This document shows, in pieces, positions 17,272 to 25,216 of a stretch of 64,000 nucleotides of DNA. The stretch spans positions 2,356,001-2,420,000 of the forward strand of contig NZ_CP119989.1 of assembly GCF_029338555.1 (NCBI RefSeq), in the 5' to 3' direction. The position numbers were made by a program, and so were the translations under genes. Within the stretch, counting starts at the first letter, position 1. Each line of letters starts with the position of its first letter. The notes under the pieces are model-generated. The model made no database searches and was not told the origin of the DNA. It saw only the letters and a list, made by a program, of their open reading frames with translations. This DNA comes from Halobaculum marinum. GTDB lineage: Archaea; Halobacteriota; Halobacteria; Halobacteriales; Haloferacaceae.

Positions 17272-19191
17272 ATGACCGACGCCGGAGAGCCGAACCTCGG
17301 CGACTTCGAGGACCCAGGCCAGTTCGACGAGACCGGCGACGCCGACCAGACGGCCGGCGACGACCACGACAGCGCCGACGCCGCGGGCGCCCCCGACACC
17401 ACGAGTCGTCGAAGCGACGGCGCCGACACGGCCAGCGACGGCGACGCCGACGCGGACGAAGCGTCCGGTGAGGAGTCCGGCTTCGAGCGGTACGCGATGG
17501 AGGCGGCGGAGGCGACCGTCGCCGACGGCATCGGCACCGTCTCCGTCGCGCAGGGACTGCGCGTGGCCGAGGACAGCGACGAGACGAGCCTGAAGGCGTT
17601 CGTCACCGTCGGTAACCGCGAGGACGTTCGGATCGGGAAGTACCTCATGGTGCCGTACCCCGACGGCGAACAGTTGTTCTGCCGGATCACGGCGCTGGAG
17701 TACGCCCAGGAGTTCCGCACCGACGACGCGACGGAGTTGACCGCCCAGCGCCGGATGCGCACGAACCGCGGCGACTTCACCGAGGCCGACTACAAGTACA
17801 TCGCCGAGTTGTCGCCGGTCGCGGTGCTGTTCCACGACGGAGACGAACTGAAGCGGCGGATGGTCGACCGTGTCCCCAAACCTGGCGCGCTCGTCCAGCA
17901 GGCGACCGACGCCGAACAGATCAAGACCGGACTCGCCATCCCTGAGGAAGGCGTGTTCCTCGGCCACCTCTCGGTCGGCGGCGAGAAGGTGCGCACCGCC
18001 GCCGAACCGCCGACCGTCGACTACCGCCTCAAGGACGACTACACCGACGGCGACCCGCTCGTGTTCCGCCACACGCTCGTCGCCGGCGGCACCGGGTCCG
18101 GGAAGACCCACGGCGCGAAGAACGTCCTCCGACAGTACCTCGGACGCTCCTACGAGACGGACGACGGGCGCGACGCCCGCGCGGCGGTCGTGATGTTCGA
18201 CCCCCAAGACGAGTATGCCCAGATGCACGACGACAACCCCGAACTCGACGACGAGTGGGCCCGTCGGCTGGAGGGGGAGGGCATCGAACACGGCGGGCAC
18301 GACGACACCGTCGCGCTCGTCCCGAAGGAGGCGGGCGTCACCTACCCGGGGCGTGGCCACCGCGCCGAGCAGGTGGAGTTCACCGTCCCGTTCTCCATCG
18401 TCGACGACTACAACATGCCGTGGCTCGTCGCCGGCGCGTCGCTCAACGAGAACCAGTACCCGGCGCTGCGGACGCTCATCGACCGCTTCTTCCGCAACTA
18501 CCGCGGCGGGACGTACCAGGAGTTCCTCTCGTTCCTCGACGACCCCGCGCTGAAGGAGGAACTCCACGAGTCCGGGCGCGTCCACGAGGCGACGTACGAC
18601 GCGGTGAAGCGCCGCGTGCGCGGCGTCCCGTCGGGCGTGTTCGACCAGGACGCCAAGTCCATCACGGAGTTGGACACGACGCTGGTGCGCCCGGGTGGGC
18701 TGACGGTCGTGCCGACGTACCACCTCTCGTCGGCGCGGGCCAAGGAGATGTTCGTGCTCGCGCTGTCGGCGATGCTCGTCGACGACAAACTGTCGAACTC
18801 GCCGCGGAGCGACCGCATCGACGAGACGCCGCTCGTGCTCGGGATGGACGAGGCGCACAACTTCCTCGCGGGCGCCGACAACGTCCAGGCCCGGCAGGTC
18901 GTCGGGAAGTTCACCGAGGCGGCCAAGCAGGGGCGCAAGGAGCGACTGGGACTGTTCCTCGTGACGCAGGACCCGCAGGACATCGCCGACCCCGTGTTCA
19001 AGCAGGTGAACACGCGACTCGTGCTCAACCTCGGCGACGAGGACGCCATCTCGTCGGTGAACATCCCGCCGTCGCTGGCGAACAAGGTGCCGTACATGGA
19101 GAAGGGCCAGATGGTGGTGTACTCGCCGGACAACTCCGAACCCGTCGAGGTGACGGGGCTCCCGGTGTGCGTGACCCGTCACGGCGAGTGA
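17272..19191 (+). CDS. herA: HerA-like DNA translocase ATPase
   Basis: The 639-residue protein has an acidic, probably disordered N-terminal extension of about 75 residues, then a HAS-barrel-like beta domain, then a RecA-type ATPase. Walker A is 'VAGGTGSGKTHGAKN' and Walker B is 'LVLGMDEAHNFL'. The C-terminal 'NTRLVLNLGDEDAI' region matches HerA/DUF87 proteins. HerA forms hexamers that pump DNA and stimulate NurA. The nearby nurA supports this identity. Mre11 and Rad50 genes, often linked elsewhere, are absent from the window. Confidence 0.88.
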   Translation: MTDAGEPNLGDFEDPGQFDETGDADQTAGDDHDSADAAGAPDTTSRRSDGADTASDGDADADEASGEESGFERYAMEAAEATVADGIGTVSVAQGLRVAEDSDETSLKAFVTVGNREDVRIGKYLMVPYPDGEQLFCRITALEYAQEFRTDDATELTAQRRMRTNRGDFTEADYKYIAELSPVAVLFHDGDELKRRMVDRVPKPGALVQQATDAEQIKTGLAIPEEGVFLGHLSVGGEKVRTAAEPPTVDYRLKDDYTDGDPLVFRHTLVAGGTGSGKTHGAKNVLRQYLGRSYETDDGRDARAAVVMFDPQDEYAQMHDDNPELDDEWARRLEGEGIEHGGHDDTVALVPKEAGVTYPGRGHRAEQVEFTVPFSIVDDYNMPWLVAGASLNENQYPALRTLIDRFFRNYRGGTYQEFLSFLDDPALKEELHESGRVHEATYDAVKRRVRGVPSGVFDQDAKSITELDTTLVRPGGLTVVPTYHLSSARAKEMFVLALSAMLVDDKLSNSPRSDRIDETPLVLGMDEAHNFLAGADNVQARQVVGKFTEAAKQGRKERLGLFLVTQDPQDIADPVFKQVNTRLVLNLGDEDAISSVNIPPSLANKVPYMEKGQMVVYSPDNSEPVEVTGLPVCVTRHGE

Positions 19192-19217
19192 GTCGCGCCG
19201 GCGGCGGCCTTTTTGTC

Positions 19218-19227
19218 ACCACGTGGT
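19218..19227. promoter_or_regulatory. Perfect 10-bp palindrome before a universal stress gene
   Basis: ACCACGTGGT is a perfect inverted repeat ending 13 bases before the ATG at 19240 and just downstream of a T-rich TATA-like run. It could be an operator near the transcription start. A 10-mer of this type can also arise by chance. Confidence 0.35.
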
Positions 19228-19239
19228 AAACCCCCGGCC

Positions 19240-19665
19240 ATGAGCAAGCGGATCCTCGTCGGCGTCGACGACTCCGAGCAGGCCGCCGGCGCGCTGTCGT
19301 TCGTCGGCGACGAGTGGAGCGACGCCGACGTGACGCTGCTGTACGTCATCGACCCGGCCGAGTCGAAGTCCGCGCGGGGGGCGGGCGTGCCCAGTGGCGC
19401 CGAGGAGTGGTACGAACGCACCAAGCGCGAGGCGGAGGCAACGCTGGCTGCGGCGGTCGACTCGCTCGGCGTCGACGGCGCCGTCGAGACGACCACGGTC
19501 GTGGGAAAGCCCGCCGCCAGCATCGTGGAGTACGCGACCGAGCACGACGTCGACCACATCGTCGTCGGGAGCCACGGTCGGCGTGGAATCTCGCGGGTCG
19601 TCCTCGGGAGCGTCGCCGAAGCCGTCGTTCGGAACGCGCCGGTGCCGGTGACCGTCGTCCGATAG
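19240..19665 (+). CDS. Universal stress protein (UspA family)
   Basis: This 141-residue single-domain Usp starts 'SKRILVGVDDSEQA' and has the ATP-binding signature 'VVGSHGRRGISRVVLGSVAEAVV', which fits G-2X-G-9X-G(S/T), so it probably binds ATP. These proteins help cells survive stress by mechanisms that are largely unknown. It follows the herA-like gene by 48 bases but appears to have its own T-rich promoter element and palindrome. Confidence 0.93.
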   Translation: MSKRILVGVDDSEQAAGALSFVGDEWSDADVTLLYVIDPAESKSARGAGVPSGAEEWYERTKREAEATLAAAVDSLGVDGAVETTTVVGKPAASIVEYATEHDVDHIVVGSHGRRGISRVVLGSVAEAVVRNAPVPVTVVR

Positions 19666-19825
19666 GTTCGAGCGCATCCACACCGACGGGGCGCGAACGG
19701 GCCGAACACGTGGGCGGGTGACACTCACACGCACTTGCGGCGTGCGGTAGTAACGCACGCGTCACCGCCCGCAACGGCTTTATTCGCCGTCTCGGGCCAG
19801 TGATAACCTGCCGGGGTGGGGGAAG

Positions 19826-19863
19826 GAGCGACCGGGGGTGAGAGGGTCTTCCCTCGGTCGCTC
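19826..19863 (+). promoter_or_regulatory. Hairpin in the leader of the nitroreductase gene
   Basis: GAGCGACCG (19826-19834) pairs perfectly with CGGTCGCTC (19855-19863), and the inner sequence can extend with AGGG/CCCT. A TATA-like GGCTTTATTCG lies near 19777-19787, so transcription should start before the hairpin and leave it in the 5' leader. It ends 13 bases before the start codon and could affect translation. Confidence 0.45.
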
Positions 19864-19876
19864 GTACCCTGGGTCG

Positions 19877-20572
19877 ATGGAGTACGAGGAAGTCGTCACC
19901 ACGCGCCGTTCACTACACGAGTACAGCGACGAGGAGGTATCCGAGGAGACGCTGGAGGACATCGTCGAGCAGGCGACGTACGCCCCGTCGAGTTTCAACC
20001 TCCAGCCGTGGGAGTTCCTCGTCGTCCGCGACGACGACGCCCTCGCGACGCTCGCGGAGGTCGCCAACGGGCAAGAGCACATCGAGCAGGCGTCGGCGAC
20101 GCTCGTCGTCCTCGGCGACCTCGACCCGTCGCGCCACGCCGAGCCCGTGTTCCAAGACTGGCTCGACAAGGGGTACATCCCGGACGAGGAGACGAAGGGG
20201 TACCTCGTCGACACCGTCGACGGGATGGCGGACCTCCCCGAGGAGGAGCGCCGCGTGTGGACGAACCGTTCGACCGCGCTGGTCGCCCAGCAGTTCATGA
20301 CCGCCGCGTGGAACCAGGGCGTCGCGACGCTCCCGATGGAAGGGTTCGACGCGGACGCGCTCGTCGACGAGTTCGACATCGGCGCCGAGTACGAGCCGGT
20401 GATGCTCATCGCGGTCGGCTACCCCGCGGAGGACGCCGGCGAACTGCAGGCCGAGCGCAAGTACCGCCGCCCGGTCGACGAGGTGCTCCACTACGACTCG
20501 TTCGACCCCGTCTCGGAGACGGCACTCGCCGCCGACCAGTCCGGCGACGCGAGCGCCCCCGCCGACGACTGA
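19877..20572 (+). CDS. Nitroreductase-family flavoprotein
   Basis: The 231-residue protein has the FMN-binding signature of nitroreductases: 'TTRRSLHEYSDEEV' at the start and 'YAPSSFNLQPWEFLVV' near residues 36-51. The glycine-rich 'LIAVGYPAED' region comes near the end. Family members reduce nitroaromatics, quinones or other small electrophiles with NAD(P)H. The natural substrate is unknown. The ATG at 19877 begins right before the conserved N-terminal helix, and earlier in-frame starts lie in the hairpin region. Confidence 0.9.
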   Translation: MEYEEVVTTRRSLHEYSDEEVSEETLEDIVEQATYAPSSFNLQPWEFLVVRDDDALATLAEVANGQEHIEQASATLVVLGDLDPSRHAEPVFQDWLDKGYIPDEETKGYLVDTVDGMADLPEEERRVWTNRSTALVAQQFMTAAWNQGVATLPMEGFDADALVDEFDIGAEYEPVMLIAVGYPAEDAGELQAERKYRRPVDEVLHYDSFDPVSETALAADQSGDASAPADD

Positions 20573-20654
20573 GCCGTCCCGACCGACGAGCACAGTTTTC
20601 AGCTTCGATACCCGGAGACGAGGGTTTAGGTTCGACCCGACGGCTCCTCCGAGC

Positions 20655-21194
20655 ATGGGAGCGCGGAAGAACGTCCTCTGGGGACTCGTCGTACTGTTCA
20701 CAGCGGCGCTGATTGTCGGTCCGGCCGTGGGGGCGGCCGGGGCGCAGTCGTCGTCGTGTGCGGCCAACGGCGCACAGCAGGTGTGCCTCGTCGACGCCGG
20801 CGTCGACGCCGACACCATCGTCACCGGGCAGTCGACTGAACTGTCGGTGACCGTCGAGAACGTCGGCGACGAGCGCGCGACGGCGGTCGTCGTGCTCAAC
20901 GTCGCCAGCCCGGACAACGAGACGGACTCGTACGAACTGCGCACGCGGTCGCTCGCGCCGGGCGAGACGCTCACCGTGACGCAGTCCATCGACGCGACCA
21001 CGATCGGCACCCACGCGCTGCAGACGATCGTGTACAGCGACGGGTACGGACACCGGTACGACGCCACCGAGCCGATGACGGTCACCGTCGAGCCGCGGGG
21101 GCTGGGCGGTCCGATCGACGCGCCCGAGTACGCGCTGGGTGCGCTGGTCGGCTCACTCGGCGTCGCCGGCGCCATCGTGTACCGCCGTCGGTAG
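20655..21194 (+). CDS. Secreted, membrane-anchored CARDB-domain protein
   Basis: The 179-residue protein has an N-terminal Sec-type signal (hydrophobic 'VLWGLVVLFTAALIVGPAVGAAGA'). One CARDB/Ig-like beta domain follows ('STELSVTVENVGDERATAVVVLNV', 'LAPGETLTVTQSID'), then a C-terminal hydrophobic helix ending in 'YRRR'. This predicts a small domain displayed on the outside of the cell. Two Cys residues near residues 34 and 43 could form a disulphide. The family usually has an adhesive or structural role. It has no obvious operon partner. Confidence 0.82.
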   Translation: MGARKNVLWGLVVLFTAALIVGPAVGAAGAQSSSCAANGAQQVCLVDAGVDADTIVTGQSTELSVTVENVGDERATAVVVLNVASPDNETDSYELRTRSLAPGETLTVTQSIDATTIGTHALQTIVYSDGYGHRYDATEPMTVTVEPRGLGGPIDAPEYALGALVGSLGVAGAIVYRRR

Positions 21195-21231
21195 CCGACG
21201 GGTCGGTGGAGTAACGGACGGTCGGGCGAGA

Positions 21232-21735
21232 CTACTCGTTCTTCGAGGCCGGTGGGACCGACACCACGGGCATCGTCGTCGCATTCCGGACGTCGTTGGC
21301 GACGTTCGTCGGCGAGAGCAGTCGTCCGAGGCGACCCTTGTCGGGTTCGCCGACGACGACCATGTCTACGTCGTTCCCGTCCGCGTACAGGCCGATCTCT
21401 TCGGCGGGCGTCCCGTACCGGAGGTTCTTGTCGACCGGCACGTCGAGCAACTCACCCGCGTCGCCGACCGCGTCGAGCGCGGCCGCCGCCTCGTCTTCGC
21501 GGCGTTCGACGACCATGTCCCAGTGGTCGATAGACACGTCCATCGGAACGACCGACAGCGCGTCGACTGACGCCCCGTGGGTCGCCGCCAGCGAGAGCGC
21601 GACCTCACGCACTCGTTCGTCCGTGTCGCCTTCGACCGCGAGGAGGATCCGATCTACCCGCCCGAACGCTCCGCCGCCCGCGGCGCCAACCGCCTCTCCG
21701 GGACGGTCGCCGAGGTTCGAGACTTCAGTTGCCAT
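21232..21735 (-). CDS. Universal stress protein (UspA family), second copy
   Basis: The 167-residue Usp-like protein has the opening 'VDRILLAVEGDTDERVREVALSLAATHGA' and a final 'VVVGEPDKGRLGRLLSPTNVANDVRNATTMPVVSV'. In the latter the usual glycine-rich ATP loop is only partly kept, so ATP binding is less certain than for the copy at 19240. An N-terminal extension of about 25 residues is Gly/Ala-rich. It diverges from the gene at 21922 across an AT-rich control region. Confidence 0.85.
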   Translation of the reverse strand: MATEVSNLGDRPGEAVGAAGGGAFGRVDRILLAVEGDTDERVREVALSLAATHGASVDALSVVPMDVSIDHWDMVVERREDEAAAALDAVGDAGELLDVPVDKNLRYGTPAEEIGLYADGNDVDMVVVGEPDKGRLGRLLSPTNVANDVRNATTMPVVSVPPASKNE

Positions 21736-21921
21736 TACCGTGTACGATCAGCTCGCAGAACAAAAGATTGTCCATGTATTCGGCCCTGTAGACAATGTTT
21801 ATCGACTATTAACGTTCGATAGATTGTGTACGTCCATTACATTGTCGTCGACCGTGAACGACCGAACCTCCGGTCCCCCGGATCGACGGAGTAAGTATCG
21901 ATCGGTGGACACGTCGTTGCC
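21736..21921. promoter_or_regulatory. AT-rich divergent control region with repeated ATTGT elements
   Basis: This 186-base gap is much richer in A and T than its surroundings. ATTGTC occurs at 21767-21772 and 21841-21846, ATTGTG at 21823-21828, and the inverted form GACAAT at 21791-21796. The first and third of these in position form an inverted repeat across 18 bases. TATA-like AT runs are present in both directions. It probably contains the promoters of both flanking genes and binding sites for a regulator. Confidence 0.5.
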
Positions 21922-22623
21922 GTGGACGTGTACGTACGCGCCGGCGACGACGACCCGCAGTTCATCGACCAGTGGGACGACGGGTTCGGGTGGTTCGCCC
22001 ATCCCGACGAGGAGGGCGCCCGGGCGGGCCACGCGGTCCGCGGCGACGACGGCGTCTGGCTCGTCGACCCGCTCGACGCGCCCGGACTCGACGACCGGAT
22101 CACCGATCTCGGCGAGGTGGTGGGCGTCGTCGTCCTCAGCAGCTACCACGCCCGGGACGCCGGCGTGCTCGCCGAGCGCCACGGCGTCGCGGTCCACCTC
22201 CCAGCGTGGATGGACCGCGTCAGCGACCGGGTAGATGCACCCGTAGAACGCTTCACGGGGTCGTTCGGCGACCCACCCTTCCGCGTCCGACGGTTCGAGC
22301 CGCTGTCGATGTGGCGCGAGGCCGTCGCGTTTCGCGAGTCCGACGGTACCCTCGTCGTCCCCGACCTGCTCGGCACCGGTCCAGGGTACGCCGTCGGCGA
22401 CGAGCGCGTCGGCGTCGTGCTCTCTCACCGGCTGTGGCCGCCGCGGCGCCTCGCGGGACTCGACCCGGCCCGGATCCTGTTCGGCCACGGCGAGGGCGTG
22501 TTCGACGGCGCGAGCGCGGCGTTGACGGACGCGCTCGACGGTGCACGCCGTCGGTTCCCCCGTGCCCTTGCGCGCCACTTCCGGACGAACGTCCGCCTGA
22601 TGGCGGCGGCGACGCGCGAGTAG
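21922..22623 (+). CDS. Degenerate metallo-beta-lactamase-fold protein
   Basis: The roughly 233-residue protein has the strand order of MBL-fold hydrolases. 'VWLVDPLDAPGLDDRI' comes where the core starts, 'GVVVLSSYHARDAGVLAERHGVAVHLP' where HxHxDH should lie, and 'RILFGHGEGVFDGASAALTDAL' near the end. Most metal-binding residues of the HxHxDH motif are missing, which suggests a non-enzymatic or altered protein. The start is the GTG at 21922, 'DVYVRAGDDDPQFI'. Related haloarchaeal proteins exist to my knowledge but have no assigned function. Confidence 0.75.
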   Translation: MDVYVRAGDDDPQFIDQWDDGFGWFAHPDEEGARAGHAVRGDDGVWLVDPLDAPGLDDRITDLGEVVGVVVLSSYHARDAGVLAERHGVAVHLPAWMDRVSDRVDAPVERFTGSFGDPPFRVRRFEPLSMWREAVAFRESDGTLVVPDLLGTGPGYAVGDERVGVVLSHRLWPPRRLAGLDPARILFGHGEGVFDGASAALTDALDGARRRFPRALARHFRTNVRLMAAATRE

Positions 22624-22755
22624 CAGACGTCGAGCGGGACGGCTCACACCGGGGGCGAGGGAAGGCCCGGACCGTCGGCGGTTCGATCACCGACGGCTGT
22701 TGGCGGGTCGACGATGGGGAGAATCGAGCAGGGCCGCCTGGCCACCCGTGTGGGG

Positions 22756-24093
22756 TCAGAAGATGTTGGCCTGTCGGTACACCGATATCCCGTCGTTCGT
22801 GATCTCGTAGGGCTTCGTCTCCCGAGAGTGGTTGGCGTCGCGGATCTTCTGGATCTCCACCGCGAGGCGCGTCTCCCGGAAGTCCGAGGGGCGGACGTAC
22901 TGGAGGATGAACACGGCGTCGGTGAGGTACTCGACGATGCCGTGGCGCGAGGCGTAGGCGTTGTCCTCGTTGGCCTCGCTCGTGAGCATCGTCGTCACGC
23001 CCGCCTCCTTCAGCGAGCGAGCGAAGTCGAACACCTCAGAGCGGCGCTTGCTCGGGTGGTCGTACATCATCTCCAGCAGCGACACCGAGTCGAGCACGAG
23101 GCGGTCGGCCCCGAACTCCGTCACCAACCGGGAGATGTCGTCGCGGATGGAGTCCAGCGAGTTCGCCATCTCGATGGGGTCCATCGCGACGACCGCGAGT
23201 CGCCCCTCGTCGTTGTAGCGGCGGTACTCCCAGCCCTTCTCCTCGGCGGTCGAGAGGATCGCCTCCTCGGACTCTTCGAGCGTGATGTAGACGGCGTTGC
23301 CGCCGTCGGTCAACGCCTCGTTGAGGAACTGGAGTCCGAACGTCGTCTTCCCCGTGCCGGCGCTCCCGATGACCGCCAGCAGCGACCGCTCGGGGACGCC
23401 CCCGAGGATCATCTCGTCGAGACCCTCGATCCCGACGTCGATGCGGTCGATGTCGGAGTCGAACTCCTCCTCGTCGAACGAGGGGCCGCCGCCACCACCG
23501 CCGAACGCGCCACCGAACCCCCCGCCACCGAACTCCTCGTCGGGGCCGCCGGGTGCCGACCCCATCGCCGCGGCGAAGTCCTCGCCGAAGGGGTCGTCGC
23601 CGGCGTCGGTCTCGGACCCCGTCCCGGCGGGCGCGTCGCTCACCCCGCCGAACGGGTCGGCCTCCGCGCCCACGGCGTCGGCGTCGGCGGCGCCCGTCGC
23701 CGGGTCGCCGCCGCTGGTCGGCAGGTCGCCGTTGCCGTCGAGTCCGCCGAACCCGCCGCCGGTCGCGTCGGCGCCCTCGCCGAGGAGTTCGGAGAGTCCG
23801 TCGCCGTCGTCGCCCTCATCGGCTTCGTCACCCTCCTCGCTGACCCCACCGAACGGGTCCGTCTCGGGGTCGATGTCGTCGTCGAACCCGTCGTCTTCGA
23901 CCGGTTCGAGGTCGTCGTCGAACGACTCGTCGCTCGACGGCTCCTCGGCGGCCGTCTGTTCCGACTCGGCTCGCTCGTCGTCGCGGTCCGCGTCGGTCGC
24001 GTTCTCTTCGTCCACGTCGGAGGGTGACTCCTCGTCCTCATCGGGGGCAGACTCCTCCCGGAGCGCGCGTTCGAACCAGTCCTCGTCGCTCAC
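22756..24093 (-). CDS. KaiC-like RecA-family ATPase with a long disordered N-terminus
   Basis: The roughly 445-residue protein has a RecA/KaiC-type ATPase in its C-terminal half. Walker A is 'GSAGTGKTTFGLQFLNEAL', 'YITLEESEEAI' carries the catalytic Glu pair, and Walker B is 'RLVLDSVSLL'. The first roughly 220 residues are extremely Asp/Glu/Gly-rich and include repeated 'DPFGGVS' units, which suggests a flexible scaffold. Archaeal single-domain KaiC-like ATPases act in signalling and motility-linked circuits, and some are kinases. I chose the GTG at 24093 ('SDEDWFERAL'). The open frame continues upstream without conserved sequence. Confidence 0.8.
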   Translation of the reverse strand: MSDEDWFERALREESAPDEDEESPSDVDEENATDADRDDERAESEQTAAEEPSSDESFDDDLEPVEDDGFDDDIDPETDPFGGVSEEGDEADEGDDGDGLSELLGEGADATGGGFGGLDGNGDLPTSGGDPATGAADADAVGAEADPFGGVSDAPAGTGSETDAGDDPFGEDFAAAMGSAPGGPDEEFGGGGFGGAFGGGGGGPSFDEEEFDSDIDRIDVGIEGLDEMILGGVPERSLLAVIGSAGTGKTTFGLQFLNEALTDGGNAVYITLEESEEAILSTAEEKGWEYRRYNDEGRLAVVAMDPIEMANSLDSIRDDISRLVTEFGADRLVLDSVSLLEMMYDHPSKRRSEVFDFARSLKEAGVTTMLTSEANEDNAYASRHGIVEYLTDAVFILQYVRPSDFRETRLAVEIQKIRDANHSRETKPYEITNDGISVYRQANIF

Positions 24094-24339
24094 GGGCGCC
24101 ACCCCCCAGCGCGGCGCCCGCTCGAGTCGGCGGGCCACGGAGACGCCGCGGTCGAGGCGACGGCCCGCGAGGACGCCACGGTCCGAGCGGGCGCGGGGAA
24201 GGCGGCCCGGCCGGCCGTCGGTCGGTCGCTCATCGTCCCATCGGAGTGGACACGTCAGCATGAATGTTCCCCAGGTGTCGACGAGCGGTGTTCGGTCGGG
24301 GTCGGGTGGCTTTTTGCCAGCCGCCGGCGAGGTGCGGGT

Positions 24340-25161
24340 ATGGATGTCGGCATCGTCGCCCAGAAGGGCAACGCTCGCGCGGCCTACCTCGCCGACGACC
24401 TGCGCGACCGGCTCCACGAGGCCGGCGTCGACGTGGCGGTGGACGGAGCCACCGCCGACGCACTCGACGTGCCAGGCACGCCGGTCGCGGAGATGGACCG
24501 TACTGACCTCGTCGTCTCCATCGGCGGCGACGGTACGTTCCTGTTCGCCGCCCGTGGCGCCGGCGGGGTCCCCGTCCTCGGCGTCAACCTCGGTGAAGTC
24601 GGGTTCCTGAACGCCGTCTCCCCGAGCGAGGCCGTCGACGCCGTGCTCGCGGCGGTCGACGCCTACCGCGGCGAGGGGATGCGCGTGCGCGAGGCCCCCC
24701 GCCTCGCCGCCGAGTGCGGAGGGTGGACCTCCGAACCCGCCGCCAACGAGGTCGTCGTGCAGGGCGCCCGTCGCGGTCGCGGCGGCGGCGTGGGCTACGA
24801 GGTTCGCGTCGACGGCTCGCTGTACTCGAGCGGTCACGCCGACGGCGTGCTCGTCGCGACGCCGACGGGGTCGACCGCGTACAATCTCTCGGAGGGCGGC
24901 CCGCTCGTCCACCCGCACATCGACGGCCTCGTCGTCAACGAGATGTGCGCCGACGGCGGGATGCCGCCGCTCGTCGTCGCCCCCGACGCCGAGGTGACCG
25001 TCACGCTCACTGACGCCGACGAGGCCATCGTCATCACCGACGGTCGCGGGCAACGAACTATCGACGTGCCGACCGAGGTGGCCGTCACCACCACCGAGCC
25101 ACCGATGCGCGTCGCCGGCCCCTCCGCTGACTTCTTCGAAGCACTCGGCAAACTCTCCTGA
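24340..25161 (+). CDS. nadK: NAD kinase
   Basis: The 273-residue enzyme phosphorylates NAD to NADP. It has 'SIGGDGTFLFAAR' (catalytic GGDGT), 'NLGEVGFLNAVSPSEA' and the NAD-binding 'TPTGSTAYNLSEGGPLVHP'. The length and motif order are typical of archaeal PpnK. A T-rich box at 24309-24318 precedes the ATG by about 25 bases and may be the TATA element. It diverges from the KaiC-like gene. Confidence 0.95.
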   Translation: MDVGIVAQKGNARAAYLADDLRDRLHEAGVDVAVDGATADALDVPGTPVAEMDRTDLVVSIGGDGTFLFAARGAGGVPVLGVNLGEVGFLNAVSPSEAVDAVLAAVDAYRGEGMRVREAPRLAAECGGWTSEPAANEVVVQGARRGRGGGVGYEVRVDGSLYSSGHADGVLVATPTGSTAYNLSEGGPLVHPHIDGLVVNEMCADGGMPPLVVAPDAEVTVTLTDADEAIVITDGRGQRTIDVPTEVAVTTTEPPMRVAGPSADFFEALGKLS

Positions 25162-25216
25162 GCGTCCCGACGACAGCCGGTGTGTGGACGCGACGGCGCG
25201 CGCTCGCCCGGCCCGG

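Noticed and set aside
19666-19825. Riboswitch in the leader of the nitroreductase gene
   Set aside because: Only one simple hairpin is evident, and no known riboswitch consensus was recognised.
24094-24339. Possible small gene between the KaiC-like gene and nadK
   Set aside because: Frames here are Arg/Pro-rich with no start-site support. The gap more likely holds promoters.
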